From Vespa crabro (taxonomy: Eukaryota > Arthropoda > Insecta > Hymenoptera > Vespidae), in contig NC_060965.1 in NCBI RefSeq assembly GCF_910589235.1, positions 7,600,755 to 7,664,754 of the forward strand: a stretch of 64,000 nucleotides of DNA, read 5' to 3'. How positions within the stretch are numbered: the stretch's first letter is position 1; each line of letters starts with the position of its first letter. The translations under genes and the position numbers were made by a program. The notes under the pieces were generated by a model that saw only the letters and a list, made by a program, of their open reading frames with translations, had not been told where the DNA came from and ran no database searches. Of this stretch, positions 46,873 to 57,539 are shown in pieces.

Positions 46873-48485
46873 TCCGTCAAATTGATGGGCTAGCTGATAA
46901 AAAAAAAGCAGATTATAGGGTTTGAGTTTTTATTTTTGTCTTTAACGAAATTGCTTATGCTTATCGCCGAAGAAACCTCTAAAACAAAAAGCGATCTTCA
47001 GTATGATTGTTACACTGACATAGTAAGAACGTTTTTCAAAGACAGTGTGCAAAAGTTTCATTTATTGTAGACAGTCTCCGTTTATCCTAAGTATTTACAA
47101 TAGGGTAATTGAATTTGGGCACAGTATGTTTTTATTTTGACCAATCCCCCTTTTTTAGGAATCATGAGTAAATCCAGAAGATATAATAAAATATTGAACA
47201 AAATTGTCAACATCAATGAAGATTTTTCTGACGATACTTCCGAAGAAGATCAATATGAATTAGTCTAAAGCGAAGATGAGAGTGAAAGTTCTAAATGCAT
47301 TAAAAGTGGAGAGATAGAAAGATTTTCGGATAGTGAAAAGAAAAACTTCTTGAAAGTGTGTCGTAACAAGAAAAGGATGCGTATTCTTTTTAGTTCTGAC
47401 TCTGAGGATGCGCGGATGAGCATTCCAAACACATCCCAAAATGTAATGGGTGAAATTGAAATTGTATTTGACGGGACACGGTGGATAAAACTGAAAGCAG
47501 ACGGATCTGGGAATAGGACGCCGGGGTGCATATGAAGCGAGATCATTGGAAGCTTCTTTTTTATGGTCGAAAAAATGGGGACCCGCTTTCTTCGCAAACA
47601 CAATGAGTAAAGATAAATTTACAGAAATTCTGAGATTCATACGCTTTGAAAAAAAAACCAACGATCCGAAAGATTACAAACAGATAAATTTGCGCTGATA
47701 TCCGAAATATGGAACAGATATATAATAGCCATGCTTGTTATAAGCCATATGAAAATATCTCAATAGATGAACAGTTATTTCCAACGAAAGCCCGATGCAG
47801 GTTTACGCAATATATGCTGAATAAACCTTATAAATTTGGCATTAAGTTTTGCTTAGCAGTTGACGTCCAAACAAAATATACTTTGAATGGTTTCCCTTAT
47901 ATGGGGAAAAATGGAACTCGATGTTCAAAATCGTTGGGTGAGTTTGTAACATTAAAATTAGCGGAACCATATCTATGTATATACAACAAGACAGAAATAT
48001 AATGATAGACAATTTCTTTACAAGCATCTCGCTAGCTAAAAAATTGCTTGAAAAAAAAACAACCTTGGTTGGTATAGCTAAAAAATTGCTTGAAAAAAAA
48101 AACTACCTTGGTTGGTACCATTTGGTTTAACAAAAGAGAACTGCCAAGCCGAGGAAAAAAGGACAATATGACTTTGTTTTCCTCACATTTATATAAATCA
48201 GAAAACTGCGCACTTACTGTGTATAAAAGTAATCCTAACGTAAAAGTTCTCCTTCTAAGCACCAAACTTACAGGTGTACAAAAAAAAAAACAATCATAAA
48301 CGTGTTCTAGAAACCATTACTTTTTATAATAAAACAAAGTTTAGTGTGGACGTCGTTGATCGGATGGCATGAAAATATAGTGTGAAAACAGGGAGTTTTC
48401 GATGGTCCCTTCAAGTTTTTTTCAATATTTTAGATTTGGCAGCGATAAACGCGTGTATATTATATAAAGAGTATATTAGATAAAA
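46873..48485 (+). mobile_element. piggyBac PB-4, near full-length pseudogene
   Basis: The upstream motif CCGTCAAATTGATGGGC (46874-46890) matches other PB-4 5' regions. ATG at 47164 gives MSKSRRYNKILNKIVNINED, a stop in YELV, then an acidic frame (47350-47535), AYEARSLEASFLWSKKWGP, MSKDKFTEILRFIRFEKK, and the 47709-48002 frame with ISIDEQLFPTKARCRFTQYM (first Asp), GFPYMGKNG and SLGEFVTLKLAEPY. MIDNFFTSISLAKKLLEKK (second Asp, about 48003) follows, then KRELPSRGK and FYNKTKFSVDVVDRMA (third Asp, about 48325), and FNILDLAAINACILYKEYI. It stops without the zinc tail. A short tandem duplication lies at 48037-48113. Confidence 0.83.
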
Positions 48486-48523
48486 CCATCCATTCGATTC
48501 GTAAAGTATATGGCAATGAATCC

Positions 48524-49030
48524 ATGAATGATACACAGATTATACGTGACAAATTATCAGAGCGAAAGATCAAAACCGCGTGTGAGTTTATGTCTACGGC
48601 CCGACAAGTTCAGAGTTTTCTTGGCCTGAGAGGGTATTACCGTAAGTTCATTCCGAAGTATTCTGAGATTGCGCAAACGCTGACGAGACTGCTTAAAAAG
48701 GATGCAGAGTTTAATTTCGCGGAGAAAGAGAAAATCGTCATACTTATTCAGAAAGACGGAGAAATGGATAAGATCCACCCGATATATGTGAGCGGACGAA
48801 CGATATCTGCAGAGAATAAATACGCGAGTTATGAATTAGAGGCGCTTGTGATAATAAGAGTGTTGCAAAAATTCAGGGTTTACCTGCTAGGAATACATTC
48901 TCACAAATAGCCGAGCGTTTACGCTCACAAGAAGAAAAAGAAACGTGTGTATGAATAGCATGCTGGGCATTGGTCCTTGAAGAGTTTGACTACATCATAA
49001 AGTACCGGCTCGGAAATCTAAATCTAAGGA
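48524..49030 (+). mobile_element. Ty3/Gypsy RT-RNase H fragment
   Basis: The open frame 48524-48910 reads RQVQSFLGLRGYYRKFIPKY, EIAQTLTRLLKKDAEFNF, then a deletion at KEK|IVILIQKDG that removes the start of RNase H, SYELEALVIIRVLQKFRVYL. After a stop and shift comes WALVLEEFDYIIKYRLGN at about 48960-49020. The lineage differs from the 27-33 kb element. Confidence 0.82.
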
Positions 49031-49084
49031 GTATTTCCGAAAATGGAAGGATCACTGGAAAAAGTTTGTAACAAAAGAAATATG

Positions 49085-49530
49085 AGACAAAATTGAATGA
49101 TTTAACAGTTATTAAATTACAGAAAAAGTTAGAATATTCCAAAGAATTCGTTCAGATTTTCTTCCGTTCTATTACATGCAACAAAATTTTATAAGCCCTG
49201 TCGTTACAGTTGTAAGTTGGTACTTCGAGTCTATTTTTACTTTATATAACAGTTTTTATAAAATAATTATTACAGTTTGGAGGTATATAGAGTTTGTATG
49301 GTCCCAAATCTGAAGTCTTGAGAAAAGTTGATTGGCATCTAGTTTCAATGAAGAAATGTGTCAAGTGTCATTTTCTAGCTGTACCTAAGCAACTTTGTGC
49401 TTATCTAGTAAATTTAATCGATTGATGTTTATCGATTATTAAATAAAAAAGAATCGTTATACGTTTCGATCATGCAATTCAACAGTAGTAATCCAATTTT
49501 ATAGAAAAATTCAAAAAGCAATCGTTCAAT
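49085..49530 (+). pseudogene. Decayed duplicate of exons 5-7 of the serine protease at 12875
   Basis: The sequence follows 14045-14500 base by base, with introns. KLNDLTVIKLQKKLEYS (exon 5, about 49090) keeps the Asp motif. The GTTGG-tract and TTCGAGTCTATTTTTA intron is retained. The exon 6 match LRKVDWHLVSMKKCVK lies at about 49318-49360. The exon 7 start has AACAGTAGTAATCC where the functional gene has GACAGTGGTGGTCC, so the DSGG catalytic motif is lost. Several small deletions are present. His-bearing exon 4 and the CUB exons are absent. Because introns are shared, this is a segmental DNA duplication. It is dead. Confidence 0.88.
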
Positions 49531-49946
49531 TCATTGAAAAATAAATCGAAAAAAATACTTTCTCACATTATTCATGTCAATATTGGAATCTATATATATT
49601 AATAAATATGATTCCTTTTCAGTAGAAATAACTTCTATTGACAATAGATGTTTTGCCGCACGTTTCGGAAAAAGAGTTACGCTTGCCGCTGGTACATTTT
49701 GTCAGCTTTGTGACAAATTGGCAGGCTTTTGAGGAAGACATGCTGGCGATGTACTGTCATATAATTCATCGATTAACAGTATTTAATAACCAAAATGTAT
49801 CATATAACAGTGATATAATAAATTAAAATATAATAATGTACTATACTATATAAATATACAAAATATAATAACTAAATATAAAAATAAAAAAAATAAAAAT
49901 GTAATCATATAATTACTCGACGTACTGGTTTTTAAACAATTAATTT
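49531..49946. other. Spacer with one unrecognised ORF
   Basis: A plus-strand frame at 49638-49826 (contains LPHVSEKELRLPLVHFVSFV) is unrecognised. It could be a transposon scrap. The rest is AT-rich. Confidence 0.35.
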
Positions 49947-50665
49947 AGTATTTTGATTTTGTATAATATTTTTCAAAGCACAGTCCAACGTGCAGCGTAA
50001 CACTACATGAAGAGCACATAAATGCAGTTGAGCTTCTTTTTTTTTTATGCGGAGCATATTCTGCATGGTTTTCGCGATTTTTTATTTTCCCTCTTTCTAC
50101 GATGCGGACAAGTTTATGGTTCCGCATTTCCGGACACAATCTGTCTACCGGATCGCACTTTGGAGCTCTTGGGGTATACATCGAAGAGGGTCCTAGACCA
50201 AAAGAATAGCTAGTGCCATATGTGCAAATTATATAATTATTGGTTATACCTGATTCTGGTTCCTCCATTTCAATCTTCGTGTTTAACCATATGTTCACAA
50301 CATGTAACAGAAATTTTTTAAATCTAATCTGACTTTTTGAACTTTTTACATAAATTTGGTATGCATTAAACAAGGCTGCATTTATAAAATATAGCACAAT
50401 TTTCTTCGTCCACTTTTTTATTTTTAATAAAATTGAGTAATACGACAAGTATTGGTCTGCACGGTCTACGCCCTTCATGTACTTATTATATTCGACAACA
50501 CAGGTCGGTTTTTTCACGGTCTTGTTTATTCTTGGGCTTGTGATTTCAACCATATTTGCCGTGTGTATACTTGAAATCATATATAATGTCTTTTTTTTTA
50601 GTTCAAAATGCCTGCACAAGAATATTACCTTTCCTGCAAAAGTCCGTGCCGGACTCTTTTAAATT
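49947..50665 (-). mobile_element. piggyBac PB-6 transposase C-terminal half
   Basis: The 224-codon minus frame 49945-50619 is open: a beta-strand/NKT-type region, CVVEYNKYMKGVDRADQYLS (third catalytic Asp), IKKWTKKIVLYFINAALFNA, a variable linker, and a Cys/His tail (CSSCSVTLHVGLCFEKYYTK). Upstream, ESGTDFCRKGNILVQAF reads in another frame to about 50665. The earlier catalytic regions are absent and no TTAA terminus was assigned. Its sequence differs clearly from the other lineages. Confidence 0.78.
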
Positions 50666-50886
50666 TATAGAATAGAACATAATGTGAATACATAATTGAT
50701 TTGAATCAACTTATTTAGGCAACTAGTTTCACATATATTACGACATCAAACAAATGCCTTTTTTGCTACTTATTTTCAATCTGAACTGACCACCCGCAAA
50801 AACGCCATTCATTGCATCTTTATCGGTAGTCATAATAGAAAACCATAATGAAACATTTTTTTTCCATTGTTCTCAACGTTTGTCAT

Positions 50887-51210
50887 GGCGAAAATCCACG
50901 AATTAAGATTTGAACTGCTTGGCCACTCTCTTTACTCACCAGATCTAGCCATAAGTGATTTTTTTATGTTCCTTAAGTTAAAAGATGCGCTTAGATAAAA
51001 AAGATTTTTGTCAAATGAGGAGCTCATTACTTTCGTAAACAATTATTTCGCAGAGAAAAACGCCGAGTACTATTTGGACGGGTTAAAGAGATAGGAGCAT
51101 CGCTGGGAGAAGTGTGTAGACTTACAAGGAGACTATATAGAAAAATAAAAATAAATTTGGAGAAAAAATGTCTTGTATCTTTGTTAGGTCGGAAACTTTT
51201 CAGATGAAAA
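50887..51210 (+). mobile_element. mariner transposon 3' third
   Basis: The frame reads MAKIHELRFELLGHSLYSPD, LAISDFFMFLKLKDALR, a stop, RFLSNEELITFVNNYFAEKN and EKCVDLQGDYIEK. YSPDLAISDFF holds the third catalytic Asp of the D,D34D triad. The end resembles that of the fragment at 791-1000. The 5' two thirds are missing. Confidence 0.82.
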
Positions 51211-51367
51211 CTATCGGTGTAGACTATGAACGCATATGTACGGTTGGCAATTGTTTCTATCTTATACAACCAGGATAGGCAACATTCATTAATGTTTAAG
51301 ATGAGCATATTTTTGGTTGCATAGCAACAAGAAAAAACGAAAGTGTTGAATATTTACTTTCTGTTTC

Positions 51368-52278
51368 TTAACCCTTTCGCTACTAACGGTGACTTAAGTC
51401 ACCCAACGCCTGACGCTCGTTGTGTACGAACGGTGACTTAACCCTTTCGCTACGGACAGATTATACGGCGCACTACTCCCGCGGTACGGGCCATCGTGAC
51501 ACGGGTGTGCACTTGCGGAAGAACTGAAATCGCCCGCTGTACGTTCAATACCGCTGCATCTTATGCAGAGTAACTGCAGTCACTCGTAGAAAGGAAAGAG
51601 TTAACAAATTATCACATAACAGTATATTTTTAACAAATTATCACATAATGCCATTAGAAGATTTTAAGTTAACAATTTTAAGTTAACATTCTTCATAGTC
51701 CATTGCATGACATTAGAACTCGATGGAAGTAAAGTATCGACTACATCATCTTCTTCTGATTCGGAGGTACTAAGTACATTTTTACTCCGAATTTTCATTG
51801 CCTTTTTTCTGGCACAATTATTATTTATCTCAATTTCACTGTCTGAGTCCGATAATTGATCATGCGTGGCATAGTTCTCATTTTCGTTCTTCCTCTTTTT
51901 TAGCAAATTTGTATTCATCTCTAAGGTATGAAAAATAAATAAGAAATAAAATAAAATGCAATGGTGCGGAAAAAAAATAAAAGCACATATCGTGAATATA
52001 TCTCAAACGAGTAAATAAAACTCAGGCAAGTGTACTGTCGAAACGTTACTTTTATACTGATATTCATATTGCCACTTACAAATCTAAGAGTGCAAAACAA
52101 ATGACAAATAATGGCAATGGGTTGCCATGGATACAACATATATGTAGACTGTTCGTGCAAACGCACGAACATCCTAATGTAGCGAGCGTCAGGCGTTGGG
52201 TGACTATAGTCACCGCTCGTACGTAGTGACCGTCAGGCGTTGGGTGACTATAGTCATCGCTCGTAGCGAAAGGGTTAA
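51368..52278 (-). mobile_element. piggyBac PB-5 deletion derivative with palindromic termini
   Basis: TTAA ends at 51368-51371 and 52275-52278, both followed inward by CCCTTTCGCTAC and copies of CACCCAACGCCTGACG. The right end holds two copies. Perfect 16-bp palindromes sit in each end: GGTGACTTAAGTCACC (51388-51403) and GGTGACTATAGTCACC (52199-52214). GTTCGTGCAAACGCACGAAC (52151-52170) is another hairpin. Only the transposase N-terminus remains (51664-51918: MNTNLLKKRKNENENYATHD ... TSESEEDDVVD). A 167-bp MITE lies at 51438-51604. Confidence 0.83.
51438..51604. mobile_element. 167-bp TTAA-bounded MITE, copy 1
   Basis: Begins TTAACCCTTTCGCTACGGAC and ends CGTAGAAAGGAAAGAGTTAA. It has the same length as copy 2 at 53466-53632, which lies in opposite orientation, and shares the blocks GTGTGCACTT, ACGTTCAATACCGC and CTCGTAGAAAGGAAAG. 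Non-coding. Confidence 0.8.
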
Positions 52279-53469
52279 GTTACCAGTGAACTTTCGTGAG
52301 CAGAGTGAATATGTTATCTCCATGGTTATCCATCGCAAGCATTTTGTACTTGTTTTACGCTGTGAAATTTCAGACTGACAAAATGAACAGCAATATAAAA
52401 ATAACATTTCGGCAGTACGCTTGTTTAGGTTCGCTCACACTTTCGAAATATTTGCACGGTATGCGGTTTAATTTTTTTGTATTTTTCACATCATTGCATT
52501 TTATTATATTTTTCGTTTATTTTTCACATCTCAAAGATAATGAATACGAATTAAAAAAGGAGGAGAGGAAACTGTTACTCCATCGAAAACGAGAACAATG
52601 AGATGTACGATAAATTATCGGACTTCGATAGCGATACTGCAATAAATAATATTTGTACTAGAAAGAAAGCAATCAGCATTCGTCGGAAAAATGTACTTAG
52701 CACGTCAGAATCAAAAGATGATTACATCGAAGATGCTTTGCCATCAACTATTTTTAATAATATCCAATGGGCTATGGAGAATGTTGAATTAACATTTCAC
52801 AATTTTAATACTTCCAATTCTGGACTTCAGACAGAAGACATAAATTTCTCCTCTGCAATATTAGTTTTATTATTTTTTTCACTTGATCTTGTGGACTTTA
52901 TTGTGGATAAGACAAATAACTATTGGGCACGTACAGTAAATGATGACATGCGTAACATCAAAATTGATACAACTGTCGACGAGCTATACTGTTTTCTTAC
53001 ATGTACGTTACTAATGTTGAGAAATAAAAAATTACGGCTTAGCGAGTATTGGTCTAGAGATAAACTTTTACAAATTGATATTTTTAGCGAAATTATGTGC
53101 AGAGATAGATATTTAGTTTTATTGAAAATGTTGCATTTTGTTGATAATAATCAAAAGTCTTTTGATCATTTGCAAAAAATTAGCAGCGTTTCAAGTAGAC
53201 TTAAAAAATCGTTTAAAAACTCATTTCATCCTTTTAAAAATTTATGCATAGATGAAAGTCTTTTCCTATACAAGGGCAGACTATCTTTTAAGCAGTATAT
53301 ACCAGCCAAAAGAAGCCGATTTGGTATTAAAACGTACGTATTATGCAACTGTAAAATAGGCTACGTACTAGATACGATCGTATATACAGGTAGTGATTCA
53401 CATGTGACAGAGAACATGGTTATGAACACGGAACATATTTTCTAATTGTATTATGCGATAATTTTTTAA
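52275..53469 (+). mobile_element. piggyBac PB-5, 3'-truncated, head to head with the preceding copy
   Basis: Starts at the shared TTAA 52275-52278. Its 5' non-coding region (GTTATCTCCATGGTTATCCA, ACATTTCGGCAGTACGCTTG) matches the reverse complement of 51900-52150, so the two copies diverge from one TTAA. Transposase at 52540-53445. It ends at TTAA 53466-53469, where a MITE begins. Confidence 0.8.
52540..53445 (+). pseudogene. piggyBac PB-5 transposase, N-terminal 300 codons
   Basis: ATG at 52540 with a stop at codon 5 (MNTN*), then open for 280 codons from 52603: DKLSDFDSDTAINNICTRKK, STSESKDDYIED, a hydrophobic stretch SAILVLLFFSLDLVDFIVDK, LRLSEYWSRDK, MCRDRYLVLLKMLHFVDNN, NLCIDESLFLYKGRLSFKQY (first catalytic Asp) and RSRFGIKTYVLCNCKIGYVL. 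It ends at 53445 before the second catalytic region. The clean start homologous to the minus-strand copy supports the ATG choice. Confidence 0.85.
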
Positions 53470-53632
53470 TCCTTTCCTTTCTACGAGCGATTACACTCGC
53501 TCTACGTAAGATGCCGCGGTATTGAACGTATAACGGGCCATTACAGTTTTTCCGTAAGTGCACACTTTTGGCGCGGCGGCTCTTTCAGCGAGTGTAGCGT
53601 GCCGGAGAATGCGTCCGTAGCGAAAAGGTTAA
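53466..53632. mobile_element. 167-bp TTAA-bounded MITE, copy 2
   Basis: TTAA at 53466-53469 and 53629-53632. Reversed, it reads TTAACCTTTTCGCTACGGAC ... CTCGTAGAAAGGAAAGGATTAA in two blocks, matching copy 1 at the ends and in several internal blocks. The middle differs by substitution only, as the lengths are equal. Confidence 0.8.
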
Positions 53633-53739
53633 ATAGTCACTTCCTCCACTGACATAAGTTGTTAATTATTGCAACATATCATCATATTACATTTGCTATG
53701 CAAGTAATTTTTATTTTATTATTTATTATTGTAACATCT

Positions 53740-55490
53740 TAGAAATGTTCAGTATCTTTGAAGAACTTGTTACAAAAGATGAGAATGAAGAATAAAATAT
53801 CTGATTTGAATGAGGATTGTAATGATGAAATACAGATTGAAATACAATTACAGAGAACGCGCCGATATGTTCAATTGTCATATGATTCCAAAGATATGAA
53901 GAACAGCATTAATAACGGGATAAAGATAAGGTGTAAAAGGAAAAATGTATAACTTTTGTTTTTTAATTTAGATTGAAATTCAAATATAGGAAATTTCGAT
54001 TTAGATGAAATACTTTCAACATTATTGTTCTCGAAGAGTACTTTCAAACCCATAAAGCAAGGAAATTTAATTGTCGAACCTATAGATTGCAATGCTGTGG
54101 AAACTTCCGAACTTTTCTTCGAGAAGATTTGACTTTACACATTATAGAAGAAACGTATAGTTATTCGAAATTAAAAAATTAAACTAACTTAACGAAATTA
54201 AACTGACTCTAAATGAGTATGAGTCGATGATGAAATGATAAAAATTAACATTTTTCTAAAAATAACGGCACTAGATAAATACATGATATTATTGCAAATG
54301 CTTCATTTTAATAATAATTATTATTAAATAATATAAGAAATGATGATACATTAACAAAAATATCAATAGTAATAGTGACAATGCAAAGTAATAACACAAT
54401 TATTTTGTTATCCAAAGGCCGATGACAGTTCAACTCTTTGCGGACTACCGCCACACGTTTTACGTAAATCATCAATTGGATCGAGGAATTCATATATGCG
54501 TTTGGCGAAAACAATTGATAAGGTCGAAAGACTCATATATGTGTCCCACGTAAGCACATCGCTATAGCCGATAAACCCATAGGTGCGCCGATAATTTTAA
54601 ATGACTATCTCGACAGCGGCTCGGCAGCGCGGAACGCTTGGCTTCGAGCCATTCTATTCACAAAGGATTAAATTGTCGTATTTGATATGAAATCATTTAT
54701 ATTTTCCGATTGTACCACGAGCTGTGTATTAGATTTTATAATTTATACTAAAAGTACAGATTTTTTTCCTAACTATATTAGCATTGGATAGTCGGAAAAT
54801 ACTGTTATGATACTTTTATGTCTATATCTTGGAAAGAGTCAAATTGTGAAAATCGATAATTGGTACATGAGTTTTTTCATTTAAATAGTCTACTAATACC
54901 AAACCTAACTATTTGCTAAATCTACAAACATCAAGCCAATGTATCTGCAACAGTACGATAAAGTACTGTCAAAACCCAACATAGAAAAACATAAAAACAG
55001 GAGAATTTGAATATCATTGTACAAATAATTTATTGACATTGAGACTTCGAAATAGAAAAAATAATTGGATGCTTTAGAGTGATGCTAGACATGAAGCTAA
55101 ATGGTATAAAAAAATTGTTTTGCACTTACTATATGTATTATTATATAATTTCTATATCCTCTATCAAAATGATCACTGGTAAGAAACGAAAATATAATGA
55201 TTTGTAACTGTCGTTAGTAAAACATATTTTACAAAAATATCCACAAAATAGAAAACAAGTAGATGGTGGGAAAAAGAATATTGAAAATTTATCTTTTTCT
55301 CTAAGGGTTAAACATTCTCCATCGAAAATTTTAAATCATATAGGTAATTTGGCAAGAAGAAAATGAGTTTTCTATGCAAAACAAGAAAAGGAGAGATGCA
55401 AGATATAAATGCAGAAATTGTAACCTACGAATTATATATTAGTACTTGTTTCGAAATTTATTATACTGAAATGAACTATTAATTTTATTT
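53740..55490 (+). mobile_element. Highly decayed piggyBac remnant, probably PB-5-like
   Basis: Faint but ordered motifs: an acidic N-terminus at 53758-53952 (KISDLNEDCNDEIQIEIQLQ), DKYMILLQMLHFNNN at about 54275-54320, IVKIDNWYMSFF at about 54850-54880 (second catalytic Asp), ARHEAKWYKKIVLHLLYVLL at about 55085-55145 and KRRDARYKCRNCNL at about 55385-55425 from the zinc tail. Stops are everywhere. The order and spacing fit one element interrupted by a MITE (54429-54671). Confidence 0.6.
54429..54671. mobile_element. Probable 243-bp TTAA MITE
   Basis: GC-richer block with an end TTCAACTCTTTGCGG (first TTAA mutated to TTCA) and, reversed, TTAATCCTTTGTGAA. No coding capacity. It sits inside the decayed piggyBac remnant. 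The inverted repeat is short and imperfect. Confidence 0.5.
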
Positions 55491-55745
55491 TTGTTCTTCT
55501 TTCTTTAAAATATATGTATTTGAAATCTATACTTTTTGTATATATATGTATATTAAGTCGAATTATCAATAATTTCCGATAGATACTACCGACTAGGTAG
55601 AATTTATTTTTCGTATCTACCCACTATAAATCACCGGGACAAAAGAGTTTTTGCTTTTATAATAAATAGATAATGGTTCAATTAATCTTCTGATAATTGT
55701 TTTGTGTGGTACACGTTACATTAAACTATTGTTCTTAATCACTAA

Positions 55746-56812
55746 AATGGAGAGTGAAAGTATATTTGTCATGTGATGCTTTGGAAAATTAAATAAGGCA
55801 ATAGTACTAAGGTGACAGCTGAAAAAATATGCAGTATATACGGTGAAGTAATAACAGATCAGGAGGTTAGAAATTGGTTTGCCAAATTTGTATTTTGGAG
55901 ATATGACCTTAAAAGACGAACCGAGAACGGGATGTCTTTCCGACTTTGATTATAACCTTTTAAAGTAAGAGTAAAATTCATGTTTATCAATAAGAAATAT
56001 AGCAGAAAGGTTGAATAGATCACTATCATTGTTTGCCGCCACCTGGAAAAATTAAAGAAAGTCAGCAAGTTAGGAATATGGGTATCTCACAATCTCAGTG
56101 AACGGAATAAAGAAAATCGTCGTATGTCAATTACCACAAATCTACTCTCACGGGTAAAAATCGAGGCAGGATTATAACAGGCGATGAAAAATGGGTTTAC
56201 CTATGGCAATATCGTAAGTAAAAGCTTGATAAGGATCAACCACCCCTACCACATCAGAAAACAAAACATTTATGAAAAAAAGATTTTATTGAGTGTATAG
56301 TGGGATTGTCGAAGTATAATTCATTACGAGTTGTTGAAATCAAATTTAACGATTACTTTGAATACGTATGTTTAGCAGTTGCAAAAAGTAAAAAAGAAAC
56401 TCTATGAAAAGCACTCAGCAAAAACGTCATTCTTTTATACGACAATACGCGACCATATACAGCAAAGATGACTTAAGAAAAAATTCTTGAGTTTGGATGG
56501 TCTGTTTTACCACATCCACCTTATTCCCCGGACCTTGTCCCGACAAACTACCATCTTTTTTGTTCTTTACTAAACTTTTTGAATGAAAAAACCTTCAATT
56601 TTGAAGAACAAATCAGTTAGGCTGTCGAAAATTTCTTCTAGTCCAAACCAACTACATTTTACAAGGGAAGAATTGATAAGCTGTCAAGAAGATGAGATAA
56701 AATCATATATAACAGCAGTGAATACATAATAAATTAATATAATTTTGTTATTTAATGAAAGAAAAATAAATGTCTAATAAAAAAAAACGGAAGTTATTTA
56801 TGATTCAACCTA
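55746..56812 (+). mobile_element. mariner transposon, full-length pseudogene
   Basis: HTH half: ATG at about 55747, VTAEKICSIYGEVITDQEVR, NWFAKFVFGDMTLKDEPRTG. Catalytic half: ITGDEKWVYLWQYRK (first Asp, about 56180), VILLYDNTRPYTAKMT (second, about 56430), HPPYSPDLVPTNYHLF (third, about 56510), then KTTFYKGRIDKLSRR-type end. All three aspartates of D,D34D are retained, though stops and frameshifts interrupt the protein. The 3' terminus, reversed, reads TTAGGTTGAATCATAAATAA. A clear left inverted repeat was not found. Confidence 0.85.
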
Positions 56813-57539
56813 ATATAAAATATATATATTTGTCAGTATACATGCAAAGTATTCATGTAATTCTCAATGTTTTGTTTCACTTCTCGATTTCAAATACTTA
56901 AGTTTATTACAATTAAAAAATTATTTTTAAAATTTCAATATTTGCAATAACCAGTATATTTGCAAAAAAATGAAAATGTTTAATTATTATTTAGAATAAA
57001 TAAAGAAATAAAATAATGACTTAATTGTACACTATGTAATCGACCGATAGATCAACAGATCAACACTATGCGGAGAAGTATTCCGCATGTGGCCTACGTG
57101 GAGCATTTCAGGTTATAATATTCCGCAGTAAAAGAGTTTCTTATATAAAAAATTAACGATATATCCAAAGTAAGAAAAATTAAACGTTTTTTGTTGGTTT
57201 GATATAATAGAAAGAGATAGAAGTTTTGTGGATGACGGAAAATCTTTGCAATGTAAAGTTTATAAAAAAAATATTTGTTCTTTGCGTAAAATCTGAATTA
57301 TCTAATGTCTTTATAGGAAAAAGATATAATATGTGAGTTTTAGCAAAACAAAATACTTTTAATGTTTAGACAGAAAATTGTGCCGCTCAATTGTCTTCCT
57401 CGACGGCAACTCCAATAGCGTTTCGAATATGATTTCTGAAAATGATGGAATTGGGAATACTAACATACTTTGCAAAAGCCATCCACGATTATCTCGCCGG
57501 GAACCTTGATACTTATGAAGAATAATTTGTTCCACTTCC
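56813..57539. other. AT-rich spacer
   Basis: No gene. ATGCGGAGAAGTATTCCGCAT (57068-57088) is a notable imperfect hairpin, perhaps from an element end. Confidence 0.35.

Noticed and set aside
47260..47661. Two overlapping minus-strand frames of 133 and 112 codons
   Set aside because: They are antisense to the acidic N-terminal region of PB-4, whose motifs read on the plus strand.
49638..49826. Continuation of the serine protease pseudogene
   Set aside because: The frame does not match any exon of the functional gene at 12875-15057.
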